From assembly GCA_958441075.1 (NCBI GenBank), contig CAUCBQ010000010.1, forward strand, positions 1 to 26,257: a stretch of DNA of 26,257 bases. The letters are read 5' to 3'. The translations under genes and the position numbers were made by a program. This DNA is from an uncultured Clostridiaceae bacterium (lineage in GTDB: Bacteria > Bacillota > Clostridia > Lachnospirales > Lachnospiraceae). Position 1 is the first letter of the stretch, and each line of letters opens with the position of its first letter. The notes under the pieces are model-generated. The model worked only from the letters and a program-made list of their open reading frames with translations. It did not search any database and was not told the DNA's origin. Shown piece after piece: positions 1 to 6,897 of this stretch.

Positions 1-95
1 TCACATACCAGCCAGCCCTGTTCGATCACTTCAAATCTGGTCCGTTCCTTTGTATAAATGATATTTCCCTTCAGTGCAAATGTTTTCTGTTCCAT
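1..95 (-). CDS. guaD: Probable guanine deaminase, N-terminal fragment (runs off window)
   Basis: Only the first 31 codons are inside the window. The start is an ATG preceded by a strong AAGGAGG site. The visible N-terminus (MEQKTFALKGNIIYTKERTR, then a Trp-Leu-Val-Cys strand) looks like the first β-strands of amidohydrolase-family guanine deaminases, which hydrolyse guanine to xanthine and ammonia in the cytoplasm. It starts 24 bp after the stop of the purine permease and should share its riboswitch-controlled transcript, which supports a purine salvage role. No metal-binding motif is visible because the fragment is too short, so another amidohydrolase is possible. Confidence 0.6.
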   Translation of the reverse strand, partial: MEQKTFALKGNIIYTKERTRFEVIEQGWLVC

Positions 96-119
96 ATATT
101 TCCTCCTTACAATCACCTT

Positions 120-1535
120 TTATCCCAGGGTCATAAACGCATAGCGGAACACAAATACCACGGCGATCAGCCCTGTAAGCACCTCTACCTCCTTTGGCCT
201 TCTTGCAAGGAGCTTCAGGACACAGTATGTAATCAGTCCCATTGCAATGCCGTTTGCGATTGAATAGGTAAATGGCATAAACACAACGGTACAAAAGGCC
301 GGAAGCCCATTCGTCATATCTGAAAAATCAACATCCTTAATATTGCTCAGCATCAAAACGCCTACAAAAATCAGAGCCGGTGCCGTTGCAGCCGCCGGCA
401 CAATGCCTACAACGGGAGCAAAGATAATCGCCCCCAGGAAAAGAGCTGCCGTTACCAGACTGGTTATACCGGTCCGTCCGCCTGCCGCAATACCTGCGCT
501 GGATTCCACGACTGTTGTTACGGTAGAAGTGCCCACCAATGCTCCTGCTGCTGTGGAAATCGCGTCTGCCATCAGCGCTTCCTGCATATGGACCACTTCC
601 CCCTTTTCGTCAATCAGGCCTGACTGACGGCCTGCACCCATAAGAGTTCCCATAGAGTCAAACATATTTACCAGTGAAAAACTGAGTACCAGCATAACGA
701 TGGTAAATATGGCGTCTGTAACGCTTTTCCCCTCAAACAAACCTGCTACGTCCATTTTAAACAGGGAAACCTCTCCAAAATCCCTGAACTTTGAAGCCAG
801 GTTCAGGTCAAAGGCAGACAGCTTTGTCACTCCCAGAGGGATTCCTGCTGCCGTAGCCACTACAATTCCCCAGAGAATGGAGCCTTTTATATTATTTACA
901 TGGAGAACGCCTATGACAATCAGTCCGATCAGAGCAACTAAAGCGCCGCAGATCAGTTCCGTATCCGCCCCGTTTCTCCACTGGGCAAAATCAACCATGC
1001 TTACCAGAGTAGACGGATTGCTTACAACCAGTCCTGCATTCTTTAAACCTACAATAGTGATAAACAGGCCGATTCCCGGCGTGATCGCCATTTTGATGGG
1101 CTCCGGTATGGCCCGTATAATCGCCTGCCGCAGTCCCACGGCTGTGATTACAATAAACAGTACGCCTGAAATAAATACTATCGTCAGGGTCTGATTATAG
1201 GTATAGCCCATTCCCAGTACAACCGTATAGGCAAAAAACGCATTCAGTCCCATACCGGGAGCCTGAGCCAGCGGCACCTTAGCATATACCGCGCACAGAA
1301 CCGTTCCAATGAAAGCGCCTATGCAGGTTCCAATAAATACGCCGTTGGAAATCTTAGAGGCCATGTCCATGTCTCCCCCGATGACAAATGGATCTGCCAG
1401 AATCTGAGGATTCAGAATCAGAATATACGCCACTGTGATAAATGTGGTGATACCTGCCAGAATCTCTGTACGCATATTAGAGCCGCTTTGTGAAATCCCA
1501 AAAATCCGTTCGAAAAAACCTTCCCTTTTTTCCAA
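120..1535 (-). CDS. NCS2/AzgA-type purine permease (guanine/hypoxanthine)
   Basis: A 471-residue polytopic membrane protein with about 12 or more hydrophobic segments, normal length for AzgA/PbuG-type nucleobase permeases. It opens with the family-typical FFERIFGISQSGSNMRTEIL segment followed by the first membrane helix, and it carries the signature ESSAGIAAGGRTG in the second half. The family imports purine bases by proton symport. The start is TTG: a GAGAGG site lies 8 nt upstream and the nearest upstream ATG is followed directly by a stop. A guanine-class riboswitch and terminator precede it and a probable guanine deaminase gene follows 24 bp later, so guanine, hypoxanthine or xanthine is the inferred substrate rather than adenine. 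Confidence 0.9.
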   Translation of the reverse strand: MEKREGFFERIFGISQSGSNMRTEILAGITTFITVAYILILNPQILADPFVIGGDMDMASKISNGVFIGTCIGAFIGTVLCAVYAKVPLAQAPGMGLNAFFAYTVVLGMGYTYNQTLTIVFISGVLFIVITAVGLRQAIIRAIPEPIKMAITPGIGLFITIVGLKNAGLVVSNPSTLVSMVDFAQWRNGADTELICGALVALIGLIVIGVLHVNNIKGSILWGIVVATAAGIPLGVTKLSAFDLNLASKFRDFGEVSLFKMDVAGLFEGKSVTDAIFTIVMLVLSFSLVNMFDSMGTLMGAGRQSGLIDEKGEVVHMQEALMADAISTAAGALVGTSTVTTVVESSAGIAAGGRTGITSLVTAALFLGAIIFAPVVGIVPAAATAPALIFVGVLMLSNIKDVDFSDMTNGLPAFCTVVFMPFTYSIANGIAMGLITYCVLKLLARRPKEVEVLTGLIAVVFVFRYAFMTLG

Positions 1536-1640
1536 TGTTATGTCCTCTCTTTCACATTTTCCTTCACCAGCAGCCAGTCTGCGTGCGTTCCGGCTTCATC
1601 CCTCCTTTCTCTGCAGGTTGTCTTTGTGTATGTAACCCAA

Positions 1641-1668
1641 TAAAAAAGGTTCCGCCAACGCGGAACCT
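1641..1668 (-). terminator. Riboswitch-controlled intrinsic terminator
   Basis: On the minus strand a perfect 9-bp stem (AGGTTCCGC / GCGGAACCT) with a 4-nt loop is followed directly by a run of T. It lies about 70 nt downstream of the purine aptamer and before the permease start, as expected for transcription attenuation. Two upstream segments could pair with parts of the stem instead: CCGCCA at 1710-1715 with TGGCGG at 1652-1657, and CGCGG at 1695-1699 with CCGCG at 1659-1663. These are candidate antiterminator pairings (inference). Confidence 0.9.
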
Positions 1669-1740
1669 GCATTTGCTTATATCTGCCCCAAAGACCGCGC
1701 ACAGCTGCATGGCGGCCATTCAAAACCGACCCCATGAAAC

Positions 1741-1802
1741 TATGTAGTCAACTCTTTACGGCAGTTGGTAGAAACTCTGGACCAATCTCCAGGATATACA
1801 TA
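1741..1802 (-). promoter_or_regulatory. Purine riboswitch aptamer, guanine class
   Basis: The minus strand shows the three-way-junction purine aptamer. P1 is TATGTA (1802-1797) with TACATA (1746-1741). P2 is CTGGA/TCCAG. The J2/3 core is GTTTCTACC, P3 is CAACT/AGTTG with CCGTAAA in its loop, and J3/1 is GACTA. The specificity base equivalent to C74 is C (position 1747), which is the guanine/hypoxanthine class rather than the adenine class (U74). The GG of L2 and CC of L3 needed for loop-loop pairing are present. L2 reads GATTGG, one base shorter than the usual GATATGG. Ligand binding would be expected to allow the downstream terminator to form and switch off the permease and deaminase. Confidence 0.93.
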
Positions 1803-1805
1803 AAA

Positions 1806-1852
1806 AATCTGCTTTTATGAAGTTATTTTCATTATAAGCAATCTGCTTTTAT
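1806..1852 (-). repeat. 13-bp direct repeat flanking the -10 box
   Basis: The sequence ATAAAAGCAGATT (minus strand) occurs twice, at 1840-1852 and 1806-1818, 34 bp apart. One copy fills the -35/-10 spacer of the purine-operon promoter and the other lies just after the expected start of transcription. It could be an operator pair or a small duplication. Confidence 0.5.
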
Positions 1853-1859
1853 TTGTCTA
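1831..1859 (-). promoter_or_regulatory. Sigma-A promoter of the purine salvage operon
   Basis: Minus-strand TAGACA (1859-1854), a 17-bp spacer and a perfect TATAAT (1836-1831). Transcription should begin near 1824, about 22 nt before the riboswitch P1 helix. Confidence 0.8.
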
Positions 1860-1949
1860 TCCTAAAATGTATCGAAATTTCTCCCCGTTTTATAGACAGT
1901 TTGTACAAAAATTTTTGCCATACCTGTCATTTTTTGTATTTCTTGGTAT

Positions 1950-3377
1950 CTATAAACGCTCCCCATTACTGCGGATTACATCCTGATACCAGTAAAAGGA
2001 CTTCTTTTTACGCCTCTCAAGGCTTCCCTTTCCTTCATCATCCCTGTCTACATAAACAAACCCGTAGCGTTTGCTCATCTCCCCTGTAGACGCGGACACC
2101 AGATCAATACAGCTCCAGACAATATAGCCCATGAGCTCTACACCGTCTTCCATGGCCAGCTTCATGGCCTCAATATGTTTTTTCAGGTAATCGATCCGGT
2201 AATCATCCTCTACCGTCCCTTCCTGCGTAAGCTCATCTCTGGCGCCAAGACCATTTTCCACAATAAAAAGCGGCTTCTGATAACGGTCATAGAGCTGGTT
2301 CATGGTAATCCGAAGCCCAAGAGGGTCAATGGCCCATCCCCACTGGCTGGTTTTCAGCCAGGGATTTTTCACGGATTTAACCACATTTCCCTCATTAGCC
2401 GTTTTACCCTCCATATCCGCGGCCACACAGCGGCTGGAATAATAGCTGAAAGACATGAAATCAACGGTGTTTTTTAATATCTCCCGGTCTCCCAGCTCCA
2501 TATTCAGGCATATATTTTTTTCCTGAAACAGCTTTTTCGAATAACCGGGATAATGTCCGCGAACCTGCACATCAATAAAAAACAGATTTTCCTGTTCTTT
2601 TTTAACAGATTCCCATACATCCTCAGGATTACAGGAATAGGGGTAAAAGCTTCCTCCCGCCAGCATACAGCCCACCTTGTTTTCCGGGTCCTGCTCATGG
2701 GCGGCTTTTGTAGCCAGAGCACTGGCAAGCAGCATATGGTGTGCTGCCTGATAAATGACCTGATCCCTGTTTTCTCCCTCTGCAAAGGCAATTCCCGCTC
2801 CTGAAAAGGGGCTGTGAAGCACAATATTGATCTCATTAAATGTAAGCCAGTATTTTACCAGCCCCTTTAATTCCTTAAAGCAGGTTTGCGCATACCGTAC
2901 AAAGCAGTCAATCACAGTTCTGCTTCTCCAGGAACCATATTTTCGGATCAGTCCCACAGGAACATCAAAATGGCACAGAGTAACCAGAGGCTCCATCCCC
3001 TGTCTGCGGCATTCTGCAAACAGGTCTTTATAAAAGGCAAGCCCCTCCGGATTGGGAAGCTTCTCATCTCCCTCCGGAAATAATCTTGACCAGGAGATAG
3101 AGGTTCGGAATACCTTAAGTCCCAGCTCTCCCATTAAGGCCAGATCCTCCTTATAGCGATGATAAAAGTCAATGGCCTCATGGCTGGGATAATAGGAATC
3201 TGCCAGAAGCTCAGGATTGGAAATCTTTCCCAGTTTTACATCCATCCGTCTCGAACCATGGGGAATCAGGTCAATATTACTGATTCCCCTGCCTCCCTCC
3301 AGATAAGCGCCTTCCGCCTGATTGGCTGAAATTGCTCCTCCCCATAAGAAATTTTCCGGTATTCTGAAATTGCTCAA
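1950..3377 (-). CDS. 6-phospho-β-glucosidase, GH1 family
   Basis: A 475-residue cytoplasmic glycosidase that splits phosphorylated β-glucosides delivered by the PTS into glucose 6-phosphate and aglycone or glucose. The N-terminus FLWGGAISANQAEGA is the GH1 opening motif. The acid/base Glu lies in NEIN (E182) and the nucleophile Glu in IVENGLG (E374). The C-terminal S428 ... K436-x-Y438 block is the phosphate-binding signature that separates 6-phospho enzymes from plain β-glucosidases. I place the start at TTG 3377, 2 nt after the stop of the PTS gene, with an AGAGGAG site inside the end of that gene. A longer reading frame to 3473 only adds sequence overlapping the PTS gene. It is probably translationally coupled to the transporter. 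Confidence 0.92.
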   Translation of the reverse strand: MSNFRIPENFLWGGAISANQAEGAYLEGGRGISNIDLIPHGSRRMDVKLGKISNPELLADSYYPSHEAIDFYHRYKEDLALMGELGLKVFRTSISWSRLFPEGDEKLPNPEGLAFYKDLFAECRRQGMEPLVTLCHFDVPVGLIRKYGSWRSRTVIDCFVRYAQTCFKELKGLVKYWLTFNEINIVLHSPFSGAGIAFAEGENRDQVIYQAAHHMLLASALATKAAHEQDPENKVGCMLAGGSFYPYSCNPEDVWESVKKEQENLFFIDVQVRGHYPGYSKKLFQEKNICLNMELGDREILKNTVDFMSFSYYSSRCVAADMEGKTANEGNVVKSVKNPWLKTSQWGWAIDPLGLRITMNQLYDRYQKPLFIVENGLGARDELTQEGTVEDDYRIDYLKKHIEAMKLAMEDGVELMGYIVWSCIDLVSASTGEMSKRYGFVYVDRDDEGKGSLERRKKKSFYWYQDVIRSNGERL

Positions 3378-3379
3378 TG

Positions 3380-4786
3380 TTATTTCTCCTCTTCTGGAAT
3401 ATCCTCGAAACCAATTACCAGTGTCAGCACAAAGGACAGGACAATGGCTAAAACCGTAATTCCTGCAATCCATGCAATACTTCTTCCCGGATTAGCCGGG
3501 TCAATAAACTGCACGCCTGTCAAAACGCTTGGAGACACCATAGAACGGCTGGCAAGTCCTCCGATTCCGGCCAGACAGCCGCAGACAAAACCTGTGATAA
3601 GAGAAGCCAGAAGCGGACGCTTTAAGCGCACTGCCACACCATAAAGAGCTGGCTCTGTCGTTCCTGCAATCAGGGCTGAGGACGCTGCTGCAAGGGCCGT
3701 CTGACGAAGCTCGCTGTTTTTTGTCTTTAAAGCAACTGCAAGAGATACGCCGCCCAGAGAAAGATTTGCTCCGATCTCAGACGGCATTACCGTACCCTCC
3801 ATTCCCGTCTCAGAAATAGTCTGTAAAATGGTTGGTGTAAATACTCTGTGCATACCTGTGATTACAAGCAGAGGCCAGATGGCTCCCATAATTCCCACTG
3901 CCACAAAACCAAGCTTATCCTGAACAGCAAAGACAAAGGCGGAAATCCCCTCACCCACATAGATACCGGCCGGTCCGATGATCAAAATAGCAATCGGAGC
4001 CGCAATCAGCAGAATCAGCATGGGCTTTAAGAAGTTCTTTGTTACAGCAGGGGTGATCCTGTCAACGCCCCGTTCAATATAGGATAGAATCCATGTCATA
4101 CAGATGGACGGGATTACCGTATAGGTGTACTTTACGGAAGCAATGGGAATTCCCATAAAATGGGCTGCCGTATCTCCTACTGTAACTGCCTCCATCATTC
4201 CTCTGAAATCCGGATGGATCAGCACTCCCGCAATGGAAATTGCAAGGAACATATCTGTCTTAAACTTCTTCGCTGCGGAAGCTGCTACCAGCACCGGAAG
4301 GAAATAGAACGCTCCGTCGCCAATGGTATTAATCAGCTTATAGGTTTCTGAATCCGCAGACAGGATGCCTGCCATTCCAAGAAGCATAACCAGAAGCTTT
4401 ACCATGGAACCGCCGATAATCGCAGGAATCAGCGGTGACATGGTTCCCACAATGGCGTCCAGAATATTATTTCCAACCTTTTTCAATGTGAGAGGTTCCT
4501 TTTTCTCACCTTTGGCGATTTCACTCTGTTCACCGAAATTTCCCAGCTTCAAAATTTCCTGATAGGCGGTTCCCACATGGTTTCCGATAATAATCTGGTA
4601 CTGTCCTCCCTGTTTAACCAGTCCCATAACACCGTCAACCGCTTTTACCGCCTCGTCGTCCGCCAGAGTCTCATCCTTTAACACAAAACGGAGACGGGTC
4701 ATACAGTGGGTAACGCTCGCAATATTCTCGATCCCACCAATGTGTTCTACGATTTTTCTGGAAATAACCGTATAATCTTTTGCCAT
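3380..4786 (-). CDS. PTS β-glucoside transporter, fused EIIB-EIIC, no EIIA
   Basis: A 468-residue membrane permease that imports and phosphorylates β-glucosides. Residues 1-80 form the EIIB domain with the phosphorylated Cys in VTHCMTRLRF (C28). The rest is EIIC with about 10 membrane segments and the family block GMHRVFTPT. Full BglP-type proteins continue with an EIIA domain of about 150 residues; this one ends after EIIC at IGFEDIPEEEK, so EIIA must come from elsewhere. The ATG at 4786 has an AAGGGGG site. An upstream extension of the frame overlaps the promoter and is rejected. It has its own promoter downstream of the regulator gene and overlaps the RBS of the GH1 gene. Confidence 0.9.
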   Translation of the reverse strand: MAKDYTVISRKIVEHIGGIENIASVTHCMTRLRFVLKDETLADDEAVKAVDGVMGLVKQGGQYQIIIGNHVGTAYQEILKLGNFGEQSEIAKGEKKEPLTLKKVGNNILDAIVGTMSPLIPAIIGGSMVKLLVMLLGMAGILSADSETYKLINTIGDGAFYFLPVLVAASAAKKFKTDMFLAISIAGVLIHPDFRGMMEAVTVGDTAAHFMGIPIASVKYTYTVIPSICMTWILSYIERGVDRITPAVTKNFLKPMLILLIAAPIAILIIGPAGIYVGEGISAFVFAVQDKLGFVAVGIMGAIWPLLVITGMHRVFTPTILQTISETGMEGTVMPSEIGANLSLGGVSLAVALKTKNSELRQTALAAASSALIAGTTEPALYGVAVRLKRPLLASLITGFVCGCLAGIGGLASRSMVSPSVLTGVQFIDPANPGRSIAWIAGITVLAIVLSFVLTLVIGFEDIPEEEK

Positions 4787-4819
4787 TTTCTTTTCCCCCT
4801 TAAGGATTTTGATAGGTGC

Positions 4820-4848
4820 ATTATACGGAATAACTTCCTTCCTGTCAT
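4820..4848 (-). promoter_or_regulatory. Promoter of the PTS-GH1 operon, with possible operator
   Basis: Minus-strand ATGACA (4848-4843), a 17-bp spacer and a perfect TATAAT (4825-4820). Transcription should start near 4813, leaving a short leader with the AAGGGGG site. The spacer contains the inverted repeat GGAA-GTTA-TTCC, a plausible but unproven operator for the adjacent RpiR-type regulator. Confidence 0.7.
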
Positions 4849-4862
4849 CCGTTTTGGGCTCT

Positions 4863-4898
4863 AAAAAAACAAGTGACACGCTTAATCACTTGTTTTTT
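4863..4898 (-). terminator. Intrinsic terminator after the RpiR-type regulator gene
   Basis: ACAAGTGA / TCACTTGT stem flanked by A and T runs, which extend the pairing, followed on the minus strand by seven T. The symmetric A/T flanks would let it work in both directions. It separates the regulator transcript from the PTS promoter. Confidence 0.85.
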
Positions 4899-4919
4899 AT
4901 ATGTAACACTGTGTTTTTA

Positions 4920-5663
4920 TCAGATAGCCCCCGGGCCTTTGGATGTATACCGGTACAGCTTCTTTCCAAGGCGCTCCACAATACTCATTGCCGGAATCTG
5001 GGTCGTAACATCATAATCACCCAGGCGCATATAGCTGACATAATATGCAAGATTATAATCCGACAGCTTTGCAATGGTACAGTTTTCTGTGTTGGTAATA
5101 CTGAGAATCCGGCAGTTCTGCTCTTTAAACCGCATAACATGGCGGATAGTATCTCCTGACTCCCCGGATACGGAAAATACAATCACAAGACTGTCTTTTA
5201 AAAAACTGCTCTCTGTAGGATAATGGGGTTCATCAATATAAAGACAGAATTTTCCCATGCTGGAGAAATACCGGGCTCCGTATTTCGCCACAATCCCCGA
5301 CATACCGCTGCCCACTAAAAATACATGATTTGCATGAAAGATAACGTTTGCCAGCATTTCAAGCTTCGTTTCAAATTCCTGAGACGAGGTTTTTTTCAGA
5401 AAATCTATGACCTCTGATATGTCATCCGTTACCTTTGTCTGTCCTAATCGGGCCTGATAGTCCCGAAGCTGCAGCTTGAATTCCGAATACCCGCTGCACC
5501 CCATTTTTTTACAAAACCGTAAAATCGTAGAGGTCGAAACGTGTACCTCCAAAGCCAGTTCACGAATCCTCATGTATTTTACCCGTTCCGGTTCCTTTAC
5601 CACATATTCATAAACCATTCTCTCCAGGTCATTTAAGGTTTTCACCTGCTCTACGTCAAACAT
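4920..5663 (-). CDS. MurR/RpiR-family transcriptional regulator
   Basis: A 247-residue cytoplasmic DNA-binding protein. The N-terminal 75 or so residues are the RpiR helix-turn-helix domain; the recognition segment is VSTSTILRFCKKMGCSGYSE, strongly conserved in this family. The rest is a SIS sugar-phosphate-binding domain, with the typical VFLVGSGMSGIVAKYGARYF strand-loop-helix and VFSVSGESGDT. I chose ATG 5663, which has a GGAGGTGA site 7 nt upstream; a longer frame begins inside the promoter. It sits directly upstream of the PTS and GH1 genes, so it probably senses a phosphorylated sugar and controls them. Activation or repression cannot be read from sequence. Confidence 0.9.
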   Translation of the reverse strand: MFDVEQVKTLNDLERMVYEYVVKEPERVKYMRIRELALEVHVSTSTILRFCKKMGCSGYSEFKLQLRDYQARLGQTKVTDDISEVIDFLKKTSSQEFETKLEMLANVIFHANHVFLVGSGMSGIVAKYGARYFSSMGKFCLYIDEPHYPTESSFLKDSLVIVFSVSGESGDTIRHVMRFKEQNCRILSITNTENCTIAKLSDYNLAYYVSYMRLGDYDVTTQIPAMSIVERLGKKLYRYTSKGPGAI

Positions 5664-5694
5664 TTCCCCTTCACCTCCGTTCATACATAAGGCC

Positions 5695-5724
5695 AGTCTA
5701 TCAGCCAAAGGATCTGCCTGTCAA
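5695..5724 (-). promoter_or_regulatory. Promoter of the RpiR-type regulator gene
   Basis: A perfect minus-strand TTGACA (5724-5719) overlaps the stop codon of ytvI. It is followed after 18 bp by TAGACT (5700-5695). Start of transcription is expected near 5688, just before the GGAGGTGA site. Confidence 0.6.
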
Positions 5725-6806
5725 GTAAGTTTCCGACTGTCTTCCCCTTCCCCCCACACCTCTGTCAGGTCTTCAATCAGAAGCAGGCCCAGGGGACCTA
5801 AGATAAAACCGAAAAAGCCGAATAATTCCAGTCCCACATACACTGCCGCCAGCGTTTCCAGAGGAGATAGCCCCACCTCGCTGCCCATATACCGGGCTTC
5901 CAGATACTGACGGGCAAAATAGCAGGCCAGATAGAGTCCCAAAAGGATAAGCGCCTTTTCCCACTGTCTTCCCATCGCGCACAAAAACGCCCATGGCAGA
6001 AGAATGGCGCCAGCTCCAAAAAGGGGCAGGGCATCCAGAACAGCTATGACCGTACCTGCTAAAACAGCATATGGATTCCCGATCCGGATCATAGCACTGA
6101 TACAGAAGCAGCAGTTTAAAAGAAGGATGATCCCCTGGCTTTTAAACCATGCTTTTCCTGTCTGTACCAGACGGCTTCCGATGAGATTAAATTCTCTCCG
6201 AAACAGCGACTGATCTCTCCTGTGCCGAAGCTCTTCCATCTCCTGAAGGCTCAGAACAGCTGCCAGAAAGCAAACCAGGCAGATCAGAAACATCCGCGCA
6301 AAAAAGGCCGCTGCAGGCAGCGAATTTACCATAAGAAAGGGCATAAGGCTTTCTTTAACCTTCTCTCCCATTGCTGCCGTTATTTCACCTGCTGCTTCAG
6401 ACAGACAGCCCGGTTTCAGGCCTGCCGCCCGTTCTGCCTGAATACATCTGTCAGATATCCAGCGATCAAAGGCCCCGATCCACAAGGGCAGACGGACTGC
6501 CAAAAGCTGTATTTCCCGGCACAGACGCCGTACTCCCTGCCATGCCAGAATTCCCAATCCCGTAAATACAGCTCCTATTTCCACTGCTCCGATCAATCCT
6601 GCCGGAATCCTCCATGCTTTTCCAAAGGCTGAAAATCTCAGACGGTAACGGATAAAACGGACAGAGGGCCGCAGAATCAGAGCAAGAGTATAACCGACGA
6701 AAAAAGGAGCCACAAGAGGAAGCAGGTACTTTAAACCTGCATAGACCAATCCTGTGGTTCCTGTTATGATTAAAAATTTCTTCAGTTTTTTACCGGGCTT
6801 TTCCAT
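5721..6806 (-). CDS. ytvI: YtvI-like sporulation membrane protein, AI-2E transporter family
   Basis: A 361-residue integral membrane protein with the AI-2E exporter (PF01594) layout: an N-terminal pair of helices around LLPLVAPFFVGYTLALILRP, a long amphipathic middle, and a cluster of helices ending FGFILGPLGLLLIEDL. YtvI is the sporulation-linked branch of this superfamily; its molecular role is unknown. I place the start at ATG 6806 (MEKPGKKLKK), which has AGGTGA upstream. An in-frame GTG 13 codons earlier falls at the expected transcription start of a sigma-G promoter and so cannot be used from that transcript. The sigma-G promoter independently supports forespore expression. Assignment to ytvI rather than another AI-2E paralogue rests on that promoter and overall similarity. 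Confidence 0.8.
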   Translation of the reverse strand: MEKPGKKLKKFLIITGTTGLVYAGLKYLLPLVAPFFVGYTLALILRPSVRFIRYRLRFSAFGKAWRIPAGLIGAVEIGAVFTGLGILAWQGVRRLCREIQLLAVRLPLWIGAFDRWISDRCIQAERAAGLKPGCLSEAAGEITAAMGEKVKESLMPFLMVNSLPAAAFFARMFLICLVCFLAAVLSLQEMEELRHRRDQSLFRREFNLIGSRLVQTGKAWFKSQGIILLLNCCFCISAMIRIGNPYAVLAGTVIAVLDALPLFGAGAILLPWAFLCAMGRQWEKALILLGLYLACYFARQYLEARYMGSEVGLSPLETLAAVYVGLELFGFFGFILGPLGLLLIEDLTEVWGEGEDSRKLT

Positions 6807-6848
6807 GGACTCACCTGTTTTTTGATTTGTACTTCCTTTGTACACTCC

Positions 6849-6878
6849 TAGTATGAGCCATTGGAAAAATAATATTCA
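6849..6878 (-). promoter_or_regulatory. Sigma-G (forespore) promoter of ytvI
   Basis: The minus strand reads TGAATA (6878-6873), a 17-bp spacer, then CATACTA (6855-6849). Both boxes and the spacing match the classical sigma-G consensus of Bacillus exactly. Transcription would start near 6842, giving a leader of about 35 nt carrying the AGGTGA site of ytvI. Confidence 0.75.
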
Positions 6879-6879
6879 C

Positions 6880-6893
6880 AAAACATATGTTTT
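6880..6893. repeat. 14-bp perfect palindrome AAAACATATGTTTT
   Basis: A perfect palindrome ending 1 bp from the -35 box of the sigma-G promoter and just past the stop of the kinase-like gene. It has no loop, so it would not make a good terminator; a DNA-binding site for a dimeric regulator is the more natural reading (inference). Confidence 0.5.
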
Positions 6894-6897
6894 ATTT

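Larger units (their letters stand above)
1536..1949. other. 414-bp intergenic control region
   Basis: This gene-free stretch holds, in minus-strand order, a sigma-A type promoter (1831-1859), a purine riboswitch aptamer (1741-1802), an intrinsic terminator (1641-1668) and about 105 nt of leader to the TTG start of the permease. A 13-bp direct repeat overlaps the promoter. Between the end of the GH1 gene (1950) and the promoter there is only AT-rich sequence with imperfect inverted repeats. I see no canonical terminator for the upstream PTS unit there. Confidence 0.8.

Noticed and set aside
1540..1735. Short frame in the permease leader as a possible leader peptide
   Set aside because: It spans the terminator hairpin and has no properly spaced ribosome-binding site; the riboswitch and terminator explain the region.
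1860..1949. Inverted repeat TTTATAGA ... TCTATAAA after the GH1 gene as a terminator
   Set aside because: The arms are AT-rich and more than 50 nt apart, with no compact GC stem followed by T-run, so a terminator call is not supported.
3378..3473. Longer GH1 protein starting inside the PTS gene
   Set aside because: The extra 32 residues overlap the PTS coding sequence, match no GH1 feature, and the TTG at 3377 has a good ribosome-binding site and lies directly before the conserved N-terminus.
4863..4898. GCG-containing loop of the terminator as a CcpA cre site
   Set aside because: Alignment to the cre consensus fails at both outer TG/CA pairs and at inner positions; the stem is fully explained as a terminator.
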